DNA of 64,000 nt, from the NCBI RefSeq assembly GCF_030297155.1, contig NZ_AP028067.1, positions 3,720,001-3,784,000 of the forward strand, in the 5' to 3' direction. A program made the translations under genes and the position numbers. The notes below the pieces were generated by a model, which had not been told where the DNA came from, made no database searches, and saw nothing but the letters and a program-made list of their open reading frames with translations. Each line of letters starts with the position of its first letter. Position 1 is the stretch's first letter. Below are positions 51,975-61,746 of this stretch, piece by piece. This DNA is from Vibrio sp. FE10. Lineage in GTDB: Bacteria; Pseudomonadota; Gammaproteobacteria; Enterobacterales; Vibrionaceae.

Positions 51975-53507
51975 ATGCCGAAAAAGAGAATGCCAATGAA
52001 TAAAATTAAGGAAATCTTACGCCTCCGATACGAGTGCAATCTTTCTAATCGACAGATCGCCGCTTGCCTCAATATTGCTCATTCCACTGTATCCCAGCAT
52101 CTATCCCGATTTAAATCCAGTGGCCTCACGTGGCCACTGGAAGAGACTCATCATGAAAATCAAGTCACCCAAGCTTTGTTTGATGGTCGCTCATCTTCTC
52201 AGCATAAAGTGATGCCTGATTTCACTCTCTGCTACTTAGAATTGAAGCGTAAAGGGATGACTAAAGCTTTGCTTTGGGAAGAGTATTGTCATCAGCATCA
52301 AGACAAAGCCTATGGCTATACACAGTTCTGCGAACTGTATAGACGTTGGCTAAAGACACAAAAACGCAGTATGCGCCAACTTCACCATGCTGGTGACAAG
52401 CTCTTCATTGACTACTGTGGCCCAACGATCCCTGTTGTGAATCCAGATACAGGAGAATGCCGACATGCTCAGGTATTTGTCGCCACTTTAGGAGCGTCAA
52501 ATTACACCTATGTCGAGGCGAGTGAGAGCCAAGGGCTTGAACACTTCCTCATGGCTCATGTGAATACCTTTAATCACTTTGGTGGTGCTCCGAATCTACT
52601 TGTACCTGATAATCTGAAATCTGCTGTAACGAAAGCAGACTGTCATAGCCCTATCCTCAATGAGAGCTACCGAAAACTGGCACAACATTACGGCGTTGCT
52701 GTGATGCCAGCCAGGCCCTACAAGCCTAAAGATAAAGCCAAAGCTGAGAACGCAGTTCTCATCGTAGAGCGCTGGATAATGATGCGCCTTCGCCACCAAG
52801 TGTTCTATACAATGGCTGAGCTGAACCTGGCTATCCGAAAGCTGATGCATGACTTAAACCAACGAGAGATGAAACAGCTTGGTGTCAATCGACATGACTT
52901 GTTCAACAAAGTTGACCGTCCAGCGTTAAAACCACTGCCATCGCAACCATATGTGTATATCGAAACTAAACGAGCAACCGTCTCCCCTGATTATCACATT
53001 CAATATAAAAAGCACTTCTACTCTGTGCCGCACCAACTTGTTGGGCAACAAGTTGAGCTTGAAGCAACGCATCAAATAATACGTATCTACCACAAAGGGA
53101 GCATTGTTGCTCACCACTGCACAAGCCAAAAAGAATATGGTCTCTCTACCGTTTACGAGCATATGCCAAGCAACCATCAATACCAATCATGGACACCCGA
53201 GCGTTTTATCCGTTGGGGAAAATCTATTGGGCCAGCCACAGGTGAACTGACTCAGATGTTGCTCAAACGCCCAGAGCATGAAGCATTGGCCTTTAGAAGT
53301 TGCTTTGGGTTACTAAGTCTTGCCAAAAAGCACTCAGACGCACGGTTAGAACAAGCTTGCCGAGATGCCTTAGTGACAGAGAAGCCATACCTTGGCTTCG
53401 TCAAAAACTTATTGAAGAACCATCGAGAAGGCACTCTCTCTCAGCCTTCCACTGATACCCCAAACCTTAAACACACTAATGTTCGTGGTTCCAACTACTA
53501 CCACTAG
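51975..53507 (+). CDS. istA: IS21 transposase IstA
   Basis: 510 residues. An N-terminal helix-turn-helix (about 10-45, Leu-Ser-Asn-Arg-Gln-Ile-Ala) is followed by the DDE integrase core, with catalytic D146 (Phe-Ile-Asp-Tyr), D212 (Val-Pro-Asp-Asn) and E258 (Lys-Ala-Glu-Asn), and a C-terminal beta domain. All three acidic residues are present, so it may be active. istB starts 10 nt downstream. Confidence 0.95.
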   Translation: MPKKRMPMNKIKEILRLRYECNLSNRQIAACLNIAHSTVSQHLSRFKSSGLTWPLEETHHENQVTQALFDGRSSSQHKVMPDFTLCYLELKRKGMTKALLWEEYCHQHQDKAYGYTQFCELYRRWLKTQKRSMRQLHHAGDKLFIDYCGPTIPVVNPDTGECRHAQVFVATLGASNYTYVEASESQGLEHFLMAHVNTFNHFGGAPNLLVPDNLKSAVTKADCHSPILNESYRKLAQHYGVAVMPARPYKPKDKAKAENAVLIVERWIMMRLRHQVFYTMAELNLAIRKLMHDLNQREMKQLGVNRHDLFNKVDRPALKPLPSQPYVYIETKRATVSPDYHIQYKKHFYSVPHQLVGQQVELEATHQIIRIYHKGSIVAHHCTSQKEYGLSTVYEHMPSNHQYQSWTPERFIRWGKSIGPATGELTQMLLKRPEHEALAFRSCFGLLSLAKKHSDARLEQACRDALVTEKPYLGFVKNLLKNHREGTLSQPSTDTPNLKHTNVRGSNYYH

Positions 53508-53517
53508 GAGAAACAAT

Positions 53518-54240
53518 ATGGACGCAATAATCCAACAGTTAAAATCACTACGCCTAAGTCATGCTTCTGATGCACTGGAACAGCAAAGGATACACCCCGC
53601 GACCTATGCTGAACTTGGCTTTGAAGAAAGGTTAGGACTCATCCTTGATCATGAGATAGTGAACCGAGATCAAACCAAAATCCAACGACTTAAACGGCAA
53701 GCCAAGCTGCGCCTAAGCGCTAGCGGTAATCAACTGGACTACCGCCCAGAACGAGGCTTAAAAAGAGCAATGATGGGAGAGTTATTATCAGGCACTTATT
53801 TACAAAAGCGACAGAATGTCCTGATTACAGGTGCAACAGGTGCAGGTAAAACCTATGTTGCTTGTGCGCTCGCCGAGCAGGCGTGTGAGCAACACTGCCC
53901 AAGTCGTTATTATCGCCTAAATCGTTTACTTGATGACCTGAGTAGTAGCCGCCTTGATGGCAGCTATCAAAAGCTGCTACTGAGCTTGTCTAAGAAAAAA
54001 CTGTTGGTTATCGATGACTGGGGAATGGAAAAACTCAGCCAAGAGCATGCAAGTAATCTTCTCGAAGTGCTAGAAGATAGATACCAAGAGTGCAGTACAA
54101 TCATTATCAGCCAACTACCTGTAAAAGAATGGCACGAGATGATCGACAACTCGACGATCGCTGATGCGATCTTAGATAGGTTGGTTCATCAAAGTCATAG
54201 AATCGAGTTACGAGGGGAATCAATGAGAAAACTGGCTTAA
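53518..54240 (+). CDS. istB: IS21 helper ATPase IstB
   Basis: A AAA+ ATPase related to DnaC that selects targets and activates IstA. It is 240 residues from ATG 53518, behind AGGAGA; the frame is open from 53479. Walker A is Gly-Ala-Thr-Gly-Ala-Gly-Lys-Thr at 105-112 and Walker B is Leu-Leu-Val-Ile-Asp-Asp-Trp-Gly. Intact. Confidence 0.96.
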   Translation: MDAIIQQLKSLRLSHASDALEQQRIHPATYAELGFEERLGLILDHEIVNRDQTKIQRLKRQAKLRLSASGNQLDYRPERGLKRAMMGELLSGTYLQKRQNVLITGATGAGKTYVACALAEQACEQHCPSRYYRLNRLLDDLSSSRLDGSYQKLLLSLSKKKLLVIDDWGMEKLSQEHASNLLEVLEDRYQECSTIIISQLPVKEWHEMIDNSTIADAILDRLVHQSHRIELRGESMRKLA

Positions 54241-54324
54241 ATCGACCACTTGGAGTAAAACTAAGGAAGAGAAAAGAGAGGCTTAAAAAGGTGGTCGATT
54301 AAAAACGAAACTAGGGGTCACATC

Positions 54325-55420
54325 AGCCGAAATACGCAAGAAAAGCTTTATTTCTATCTTCTCGCTCTTTAAGCTCATTAAATTTCAAACGACACACATG
54401 CCTGATGTGCGCCATATCTCGGTCTACACGTTGCTGAATAGTTGAAACAGCCTCTTCATCTTTAATTTTGAGTGGGATATGGGCAAACCATCTGCTGCTT
54501 TCTGACTGCGTTGCATTACCACCAATTGAAAAAGTGGGTGCTGCATCTTTCGGGTCTTTCCAAGTTGGAACGATGAATGGTTTGTGAGGTTCAGCGAAAA
54601 CACCCGTGTTAATAAAGCACTCTGTATAATAATTAATGATATTTCGCCACAGAGTATGAAAACTCTTTGGGCAGTGCTGGGCTATTTGGGATCGCACAAA
54701 TAGCACTTTAAACACTTTGTGGAAAAAGTGCTGCACATGATTGCGGCTCAAGAGGACTTCTATTGTGAGTCTGTCTCTTTCGTTATAAACAGTGGAAATA
54801 CCGACAAAAAGTCTTTTGAATGTTACTAGTCCACCTCTCAGAGATGTTGATTTCTGTGTATAGGCATAGTTTTTCAGAGCAAGATGAACCTTGTTTGTAA
54901 ACGCTTCGCCAAAATTCACATAGAGCATGTCAAGATAAACCTCAAGGCTTTTGCCTTCTTTTGATACTACCTGCCAGCCATTTAGGTAGTCAGCTTTAGT
55001 TTTATCTATTTTAAGATTGCGAAACTGTAGTAGACAGCTAGAAGTGTCCTCTGTCATTTTGATACTCGACAACTGCACTTCATCAAGGGTCAATTGCTTA
55101 TCCTGTGCAATGTAGTTGAAAATTTTTTTGATATTGCTACATAGTGAATACCTGTTTTTAGTAGTGATATCATCACAGTCATAAATGAAACCAACCAACA
55201 ACTGGAAGTGCGAATTGAACGCCTGTGAGTCATTCAATACTTTAAATGCCGTGTAGTTGCCTTGTTCAATCAAGAAGCAATAAGCCGCATAAATATTTAA
55301 CACTGGCTGTATATGAACTTTGTGGACTAAGGGTTTAGCAGCAGATGTTAAGTAGTTAGAGTATTCAACTGAAAGTGCAGTATTTAATAAAGAAAGCTCA
55401 TTTAGTATTTTTATATTCAC
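54325..55420 (-). pseudogene. First island recombinase, 5' fragment (N-terminal part)
   Basis: Starts at ATG 55418-55420 and is open for 365 codons until a TGA created at the IS junction (54323-54325). It contains no catalytic residues. Trp-Phe-Ala-His-Ile-Pro-Leu-Lys-Ile near 310 followed by a helix resembles the part of large integrases that precedes the central domain. With the 3' fragment it makes a protein of about 790 residues, comparable with the 804-residue partner. First gene of the recombinase operon, so its loss could affect mobility. Confidence 0.78.
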
Positions 55421-55565
55421 AATCGCACTCTACAAACTGACAACTAACATTTAACTTAGTTGTCACTGTGACAGTTGTCAATACATATAAGAGGGTTTAA
55501 ATTATCTTATAATCAATTTAATTCATGTACTTATCTTGTATTTGACATATTTTAATTATTGGGAT
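55421..55565. repeat. Right island end with subterminal repeats
   Basis: Contains GTTGTCA/TGACAAC motifs at about 55437, 55458 and 55473 in both orientations, and CTGACAAC is the reverse of the left-end TTGTCAG. Presumed recombinase-binding sites and promoter region of the recombinase operon. The terminal sequence read inward is AAATCCCAATAA. Confidence 0.6.
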
Positions 55566-56483
55566 TTCAGGCATCTCATCAAGAAACAATAATCCGTTAT
55601 GCGCCAAAGAGATCTCTCCGGGGCGAGGTACGGAGCCACCACCCACCAATGCCGCCATCGAACTGGAATGATGAGGCGACCGAAAAGGCCTTTGCTTCCA
55701 GTTGTATTGATTGATCTCTTGCTGCGTTAACGAAGCCACCGAAGCGGTTTCCATTGCCTCGTCATCACTCATTTCAGGCAATAGATCTCGTAACCGAGAA
55801 GCGAGCATGGTCTTGCCAGTTCCAGGTGGACCAAGGAATAATAAGTTGTGATTGCCTGCCGCTGCGATTTCTAACGCACGCTTACCTTGCTGTTGACCTA
55901 TGATGTCCTGCAAATCACGATGTTCGACTGCATCGACCTGATGTTGCTCTGTACGATACAACCCAAGTTGAGCCTGACCACACATATCGGCACAAACCTC
56001 CAACAACGTTTGCGCTGACTTGTGCGCCCCCTTGCCAACTAAGGCTGCCTGATCGCCATTGTGATGTGGTACCACCAAACATCGCTCAACACTATCGGCC
56101 GCTAATGTAGCTGGTAGCACTCCCTTGACTGAGCGCAGCTCTCCCGACAGTGCTAACTCACCAATAAACTCATGTTGGGCTATTTTTGATGTAGGTAGTT
56201 GATCGGACGCCACCAAGATTCCAAGCGCGATTGGCAGGTCAAAACGCCCCCCCTCTTTGGGTAAATCCGCAGGAGCAAGGTTAACGGTGATTCTTTTCGA
56301 TGGGAATTCAAAGCGAGAATTGATGATGGCACTCCTCACTCGGTCTTTCGATTCTTTAACCGTCGTCTCAGGTAAACCCACCAGCGTAAAACCGGGCATT
56401 CCGTTGCTTATATGCACCTCAACGGTCACTTCTGGCGCCTCTACACCCACACTAGCTCGGCTATGAATTATCGCGAGTCCCAT
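55566..56483 (-). pseudogene. comM: comM 5' fragment (N-terminal part of ComM), truncated by island
   Basis: Encodes ComM residues 1-306: the N-terminal Lon-protease-like domain (1-170) and the start of the AAA+ module, with Walker A Gly-Pro-Pro-Gly-Thr-Gly-Lys-Thr at 218-225 and Walker B Leu-Leu-Phe-Leu-Asp-Glu at 298-303. Translation would continue 15 codons into the island before a stop at 55518. The C-terminal Mg-chelatase domain is separated, so the helicase should be inactive. Confidence 0.95.
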
Positions 56484-56606
56484 AACTTTCCTTTGTCTTT
56501 GATTTAAAAGTATTCACTCTGGATATTCATTGCTCACCAAAGCGATAAGGTTGTTATATAGCGTGGTGGAATGGTGTTTTAATGTGAAAAAAGAATGACA
56601 TTTTCC

Positions 56607-56636
56607 TTGTCATGCGGCAGATTTGTGTGATAACAC
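56607..56636 (+). promoter_or_regulatory. Predicted ilvGMEDA promoter
   Basis: TTGTCA (56607-56612) is followed at 16-18 bp by GATAAC/TAACAC (56629-56636). Transcription would start about 50 bp before the leader peptide gene. Confidence 0.5.
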
Positions 56637-56686
56637 TAGAGATGTAGACAATTACTTAAGACAATAAACGAGAAAACTCGAATTTT

Positions 56687-56776
56687 ATGATATTTAACGC
56701 TCGCATTTACGCACTGATTAACCTGATTATCGTAGTCATTATTAAGACTACGCGGGGGCGAGTGGGAAAAAAGTAA
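56687..56776 (+). CDS. ilvL: ilv operon leader peptide IlvL
   Basis: A 29-residue peptide in which 13 residues are Ile, Val or Leu, including a run Leu-Ile-Ile-Val-Val-Ile-Ile. It lies just before a strong attenuator and about 180 bp before ilvG, the position of E. coli ilvL. Ribosome stalling at these codons when branched-chain aminoacyl-tRNAs are scarce should prevent termination. Confidence 0.88.
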   Translation: MIFNARIYALINLIIVVIIKTTRGRVGKK

Positions 56777-56790
56777 CCACGAATTAGAAA

Positions 56791-56824
56791 AAACCCCCGC
56801 ACTGAAAAGTCCGGGGGTTTTTTC
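56791..56824 (+). terminator. ilv attenuator
   Basis: AAACCCCCG and CGGGGGTTT flank an 11-nt loop and are followed by T residues. The upstream GCGGGGGCG inside ilvL (about 56752-56760) can pair with the CCCCCG arm to form the antiterminator, the expected attenuation switch. Confidence 0.88.
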
Positions 56825-56954
56825 TAATTTGACGATTCGATTTTTATATTTGAAACATTTTCGGCTTTGCCGATTTACAGGAAGAATGGGAGCACAAGAT
56901 GTGCATAGACAATGGAAACAGTTACCAAAATATAGGTAATACGGGGAAATTCCG

Positions 56955-58601
56955 ATGAAAGGCGCAGAACTAGTTGTATCCGCATTAAAACAGCAGGGTA
57001 TTGAAACCGTATTTGGTTACCCAGGTGGTGCCATCATGCCAATCTACGATGCACTTTATGACGGCGGGGTTGAGCATATCCTGTGTCGCCATGAGCAAGG
57101 TGCTGCAATGGCCGCTATCGGTATGGCACGAGCAACACAAGACGTCGCTGTTTGTATGGCAACCTCAGGCCCTGGCGCAACTAACCTAGTGACAGGTCTT
57201 GCTGATGCCTTTATGGACTCTATCCCACTCGTCGCCATCACAGGCCAGGTTGCTAGTTCTCACATTGGTACCGATGCATTCCAAGAAATGGATGTGATTG
57301 GTATGTCTCTGTCATGTACTAAACACAGCTACCTCGTTACCGATATTGAAGATCTTGCTCCAACATTGGCTGAAGCATTTATCGTTGCAAAAGCAGGGCG
57401 TCCCGGTCCGGTTATTGTCGATATAGCTAAAGATGTTCAGCTAGCAGAATCCCCTGTAAAAATTCTTCCTGAATTTACACCACCAGCAATTCCTGTTGTG
57501 ACAACGGATGCGATTGAACAAGCTCAGTACTTCTTGTCTCAAGCGACTCGCCCTGTTTTATACGTAGGTGGTGGCGTTCAACTGGCGAAAGCAACCGATG
57601 CAGTTCGTGAGTTTTTACGTCTAAATCCAATGCCTGCAGTAAGCACACTAAAAGGCTTAGGTACCATTGAACGTGACGACCCACACTACTTGGGCATGCT
57701 GGGTATGCACGGCACCAAAGCGGCTAACCTAGTGGTTCAAGAAAGTGACCTGTTGATTGTTGTTGGCGCTCGTTTTGATGACCGAGTTACCGGTAAGCTT
57801 GATACCTTTGCACCGCACGCTAAGGTTATCCATATCGATATCGATGCGGCAGAGTTCAGTAAACTGCGTCTGGCCAATGCGCCTATTCGTGGTGACATCA
57901 ACAAGATCATGCCTCAACTAGAGCTAAGCCAAGACATCTCTTCTTGGGTTCACCACTCTGAAGGGCTACGCAGCTCATTCAAATGGCGCTACGACCACCC
58001 AGGCGACCTTATCTTCGCACCTCTGTTGTTGAAGCAACTGTCAGACATGATGCCTGCGAGTTCTATGGTTTCAACCGATGTCGGCCAACACCAGATGTGG
58101 GCTGCTCAACATATTCAGCCACGCGATCCACAAAACTTCATCACTTCCGCTGGCTTAGGCACTATGGGCTTTGGCCTACCTGCAGCGATGGGTGCATCGG
58201 TTGGTCGTCCTGATGACCAATCCATTCTTATCTCTGGTGACGGCTCATTCATGATGAACGTGCAAGAGCTTGGTACGCTGAAGCGTCGCCAAATCCCAGT
58301 GAAAATGGTGCTGCTTAACAACTCTCGTTTAGGCATGGTTCGCCAATGGCAATCTCTGTTCTTTGATGGCCGACACAGTGAAACTATCTTGGATGACAAC
58401 CCAGATTTCGTCATGCTAGCGAAAGCGTTCGACATCCCGGGTAAAACCATCACGCGTAAAGAAGAAGTAGAGCCAGCATTGAAAGAGATGCTTGAGAGCA
58501 AAACCGCTTACCTACTTCATGTCCTTATCGATGAAGAAGAAAACGTATGGCCACTAGTACCGCCAGGTGCTTCAAACAGCGAAATGTTGGAGAACACATA
58601 A
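56955..58601 (+). CDS. ilvG: Acetolactate synthase II large subunit IlvG
   Basis: A ThDP- and FAD-dependent enzyme that makes acetolactate or acetohydroxybutyrate for valine, leucine and isoleucine. It is 548 residues and uninterrupted, unlike the frameshifted gene of E. coli K-12. The catalytic glutamate is E47 in Arg-His-Glu-Gln-Gly-Ala. The ThDP motif Gly-Asp-Gly-Ser ... Asn-Asn lies near 430-457. ilvM follows after 1 nt. Confidence 0.97.
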   Translation: MKGAELVVSALKQQGIETVFGYPGGAIMPIYDALYDGGVEHILCRHEQGAAMAAIGMARATQDVAVCMATSGPGATNLVTGLADAFMDSIPLVAITGQVASSHIGTDAFQEMDVIGMSLSCTKHSYLVTDIEDLAPTLAEAFIVAKAGRPGPVIVDIAKDVQLAESPVKILPEFTPPAIPVVTTDAIEQAQYFLSQATRPVLYVGGGVQLAKATDAVREFLRLNPMPAVSTLKGLGTIERDDPHYLGMLGMHGTKAANLVVQESDLLIVVGARFDDRVTGKLDTFAPHAKVIHIDIDAAEFSKLRLANAPIRGDINKIMPQLELSQDISSWVHHSEGLRSSFKWRYDHPGDLIFAPLLLKQLSDMMPASSMVSTDVGQHQMWAAQHIQPRDPQNFITSAGLGTMGFGLPAAMGASVGRPDDQSILISGDGSFMMNVQELGTLKRRQIPVKMVLLNNSRLGMVRQWQSLFFDGRHSETILDDNPDFVMLAKAFDIPGKTITRKEEVEPALKEMLESKTAYLLHVLIDEEENVWPLVPPGASNSEMLENT

Positions 58602-58602
58602 C

Positions 58603-58887
58603 ATGAAAAGATACTTATTAGACATCAAAGCCGATGATAAACCAGTACTGTTAGAACGTGTTCTTCGTGTTATTCGTCACCGTGGCTTCATCGTTAAGCA
58701 AGTGGCAGGCACCCAAAACCACGAAAGCAAAGTCGCGAGCGTTGAGATCATTGTCGACAGTGACCGCCCGATTTCTTTCTTAGTTAATCAGATCGAAAAA
58801 CTGTGGGATGTACGTACCGTTGACGTTATCTCTATCAGTCGCAATGAATTGCCAAACAATAACTTACAACAAAAAATAAGTGCATAA
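58603..58887 (+). CDS. ilvM: Acetolactate synthase II small subunit IlvM
   Basis: A regulatory subunit of 94 residues with one ACT-like domain (about 4-75). The start ATG 58603 lies 1 nt after the ilvG stop; the open frame begins earlier inside ilvG at 58567. Binds and stabilises IlvG. Confidence 0.95.
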   Translation: MKRYLLDIKADDKPVLLERVLRVIRHRGFIVKQVAGTQNHESKVASVEIIVDSDRPISFLVNQIEKLWDVRTVDVISISRNELPNNNLQQKISA

Positions 58888-58899
58888 GGAACCGCAAAC

Positions 58900-59868
58900 A
58901 TGACAGCTAAAACGGCAGACTATATTTGGTTTAACGGTGAAATGGTTCCTTGGGCAGAGGCGAACGTTCACGTCCTGACTCACGCAATGCACTACGGTAC
59001 TTCTGTATTTGAAGGCGTTCGTTGCTACAACACGCCAAAGGGGCCGGTTATCTTCCGTCACCCTGAGCACGCAAGACGCCTAAAAGACTCAGCGAAAATC
59101 TACCGCTTCCCAATTCCTTTTACTGAGGAAGAAATTATGGAAGCGACTCGCGAAACGCTACGCCAAAATAAGCTAGAGTCAGCGTACATCCGCCCTCTCG
59201 GCTTTGTGGGTAACGTTGGTTTAGGTGTTTGCCCTCCTGAAAACACAGAAATGGATCTGATCATCGCCGCTTTCCCATGGGGTTCTTACCTAGGTGAAGA
59301 AGCGCTAGAAAATGGCGTAGATGCGATGATCTCAAGCTGGAACCGTGCAGCGCCAAATACTATCCCAACCTCGGCAAAGGCTGGCGGTAACTACCTATCA
59401 TCACTGCTCGTTGGTGGTGAAGCTCGTCGTCATGGTTACGATGAAGGTATTGCTCTGAGTGTTGATGGGTACCTTTCAGAGGGTGCGGGCGAGAACATTT
59501 TTGTTATTCGTAACGGCATTCTTTCTACACCACCAGCAACCAGCGCGATTCTGCCGGGTATCACTCGTGACTCGATCATGACACTAGCAAAAGACATGGG
59601 TTATGAAATCCGTGAAGAGAACATTGCTCGTGAAGCACTGTACCTTGCTGACGAAGTCTTCATGACCGGCACAGCTGCAGAGATCGTTCCGGTTCGCAGC
59701 GTAGACAAAATTACAGTAGGTGAAGGCAAACGCGGTCCTATCACTGAAAAAGTTCAAGCAGCTTACTTTGGTTTATTCAATGGCACGACTGAAGATAAGT
59801 GGGGCTGGTTAGATTACGTTTACCCAGCAGACCACGCGTCAGAAAGCCAAACACAAACCACTAAGTAA
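58900..59868 (+). CDS. ilvE: Branched-chain amino acid aminotransferase IlvE
   Basis: A fold-type IV PLP aminotransferase for the last step of valine, leucine and isoleucine synthesis. It has 322 residues, slightly longer than E. coli IlvE because of a Ser/Gln/Thr-rich tail. PLP lysine is K160 in Ser-Ala-Lys-Ala-Gly-Gly-Asn-Tyr. AAGGA lies before the ATG, 12 nt after ilvM. Confidence 0.97.
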   Translation: MTAKTADYIWFNGEMVPWAEANVHVLTHAMHYGTSVFEGVRCYNTPKGPVIFRHPEHARRLKDSAKIYRFPIPFTEEEIMEATRETLRQNKLESAYIRPLGFVGNVGLGVCPPENTEMDLIIAAFPWGSYLGEEALENGVDAMISSWNRAAPNTIPTSAKAGGNYLSSLLVGGEARRHGYDEGIALSVDGYLSEGAGENIFVIRNGILSTPPATSAILPGITRDSIMTLAKDMGYEIREENIAREALYLADEVFMTGTAAEIVPVRSVDKITVGEGKRGPITEKVQAAYFGLFNGTTEDKWGWLDYVYPADHASESQTQTTK

Positions 59869-59901
59869 GCAACAGCCAAATATTTTATAAGGATTTAAGC
59901 A

Positions 59902-61743
59902 ATGCCAATCTATCGTTCAGCAACTACTACCCACGGACGCAACATGGCTGGTGCGCGCGCTTTATGGCGTGCAACTGGCGTTAAAGATGATGACTTCGGT
60001 AAGCCAATCATCGCGGTTGTAAACTCTTTCACTCAATTCGTACCAGGCCACGTTCACCTTAAAGATATGGGTCAACTGGTTGCGGGTGAAATCGAGAAAG
60101 CGGGCGGTATCGCTAAAGAATTCAACACCATCGCAGTCGATGATGGTATCGCAATGGGCCACGGCGGCATGTTGTACTCACTGCCATCACGTGAGCTTAT
60201 TGCAGACTCAGTAGAATACATGGTCAATGCACACTGTGCGGATGCGATGGTGTGTATCTCTAACTGTGACAAAATCACTCCGGGAATGATGATGGCTGCA
60301 ATGCGCCTTAACATCCCAGTGATCTTTGTATCAGGCGGCCCAATGGAAGCAGGTAAAACCAAGCTTTCAGATCAGATCATCAAACTCGACCTTGTTGATG
60401 CAATGATCCAAGGTGCCGATCCAACGATTTCAGATGAGCAAAGTGAGCAAGTAGAACGTTCTGCATGTCCAACCTGTGGTTCATGTTCAGGTATGTTCAC
60501 AGCCAACTCAATGAACTGTCTAACAGAAGCACTTGGCCTATCTCAGCCTGGTAACGGTTCTATGCTGGCGACCCACGCAGACCGTGAAGAACTGTTCATC
60601 AATGCCGGTAAGCGCATCGTTGATCTAACCAAGCGCTACTACGAGCAAGACGACGAATCAGCACTGCCACGCAACATCGCAAACCGCGCGGCTTTTGATA
60701 ATGCGATGGCGCTTGATATCGCAATGGGTGGTTCTAGTAACACCGTTCTTCACCTTTTAGCGGCCGCTCAAGAAGGCGACATTGATTTCGATATGGATGA
60801 TATCGATGCGATGTCTCGCCGTGTTCCACACTTATGTAAAGTGGCACCTTCAACACCTAAGTACCACATGGAAGACGTTCACCGCGCTGGTGGTGTAATG
60901 GCGATCCTTGGTGAACTTGACCGTGCTGGTCTACTGAACAACCAAACTCGCACCGTGCTTGGTCTAAGCATGCAAGAGCAACTTGCACAGTACGACATCA
61001 TGCAGACAGAAGACGAAGCGGTACTTAAGTTCTTCCGTGCTGGCCCTGCGGGCATCCGTACAACTAAAGCTTTCTCACAAGATTGCCGTTGGGATCGCCT
61101 TGATGACGATCGCAAAGAAGGTTGTATTCGTACTAAAGAAAACGCATTCAGCCAAGAAGGTGGCCTAGCGGTACTTTCAGGTAACATCGCCGTTGATGGT
61201 TGTATCGTTAAGACTGCAGGTGTTGATGAAGAAAACCTTAAATTCCAAGGTCCAGCAATCGTATTTGAAAGCCAAGATACAGCAGTAGAAGGTATCTTAG
61301 CGGGTAAAGTAAAAGCAGGCGAAGTCGTGGTTATTCGCTACGAAGGGCCTAAAGGAGGTCCAGGTATGCAAGAAATGCTGTACCCAACGACTTACTTGAA
61401 ATCAATGGGCCTAGGCAAGTCATGTGCTCTACTGACTGATGGTCGCTTCTCTGGTGGTACATCGGGTCTGTCTATCGGCCACGCGTCTCCAGAAGCAGCA
61501 AGTGGCGGTGTAATTGGTCTAGTTAACTCGGGCGATATCATCACTATCGACATCCCTAGCCGTTCAATCACGCTTGATGTACCAGAAGCAGAACTAACAG
61601 CACGTCGTGAAAAACAAGATGCATTAGGCTGGAAACCAGAAAACCGTCAGCGTGAAGTGTCATTCGCACTGAAAGCTTACGCGAGCATGGCAACCAGTGC
61701 CGACAAAGGCGCAGTGCGTGATAAGTCTAAGCTTGAGGACTAA
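59902..61743 (+). CDS. ilvD: Dihydroxyacid dehydratase IlvD
   Basis: An iron-sulfur enzyme that dehydrates dihydroxy-isovalerate and -methylvalerate. It is 613 residues, full length. Cluster cysteines lie in [11 protein letters not shown] near 120 and [11 protein letters not shown] near 195. The C-terminal swivelling domain contains Thr-Asp-Gly-Arg-Phe-Ser-Gly-Gly. AAGGA lies upstream and ilvA follows after 3 nt. Confidence 0.97.
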   Translation: MPIYRSATTTHGRNMAGARALWRATGVKDDDFGKPIIAVVNSFTQFVPGHVHLKDMGQLVAGEIEKAGGIAKEFNTIAVDDGIAMGHGGMLYSLPSRELIADSVEYMVNAHCADAMVCISNCDKITPGMMMAAMRLNIPVIFVSGGPMEAGKTKLSDQIIKLDLVDAMIQGADPTISDEQSEQVERSACPTCGSCSGMFTANSMNCLTEALGLSQPGNGSMLATHADREELFINAGKRIVDLTKRYYEQDDESALPRNIANRAAFDNAMALDIAMGGSSNTVLHLLAAAQEGDIDFDMDDIDAMSRRVPHLCKVAPSTPKYHMEDVHRAGGVMAILGELDRAGLLNNQTRTVLGLSMQEQLAQYDIMQTEDEAVLKFFRAGPAGIRTTKAFSQDCRWDRLDDDRKEGCIRTKENAFSQEGGLAVLSGNIAVDGCIVKTAGVDEENLKFQGPAIVFESQDTAVEGILAGKVKAGEVVVIRYEGPKGGPGMQEMLYPTTYLKSMGLGKSCALLTDGRFSGGTSGLSIGHASPEAASGGVIGLVNSGDIITIDIPSRSITLDVPEAELTARREKQDALGWKPENRQREVSFALKAYASMATSADKGAVRDKSKLED

Positions 61744-61746
61744 TCT

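Larger units (their letters stand above)
51789..54324 (+). mobile_element. IS21-family insertion sequence
   Basis: About 2.5 kb with istA and istB. Both ends carry the repeat TTTTAATCGACCACC, inward facing; on the left it is followed by two or three variants of the same unit, as in the multiple terminal repeats of IS21 elements. The six bases AGCCGA occur on both sides (51783-51788 and 54325-54330) and may be the target duplication. The exact tips are uncertain because joining the host gene at this repeat leaves the frame off by one. Confidence 0.88.
42807..55565. mobile_element. Recombinase-driven genomic island inserted in comM (~12.8 kb)
   Basis: comM is interrupted exactly at the codons for Met-Pro-Glu. 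The 9-bp motif ATGCCnGAR occurs at both junctions (42798-42806 and 55566-55574). Inside the ends, imperfect inverted repeats read TTTCCCTAATAT (left) and AAATCCCAATAA (right). The island carries a leftward operon with three tyrosine recombinases and a coiled-coil protein, four cargo genes and an IS21-type element. Several tyrosine recombinases in one operon recall GInt islands (ginABCD) and the Gamma-Mobile-Trio elements described in vibrios; which family it belongs to needs a search. By eye the island is more AT-rich than its surroundings. Confidence 0.9.

Noticed and set aside
51783..54330. AGCCGA as a proven IS target duplication
   Set aside because: The six bases match on both sides, but rejoining there puts the host fragments one base out of frame with a stop, so it is reported only as a candidate.
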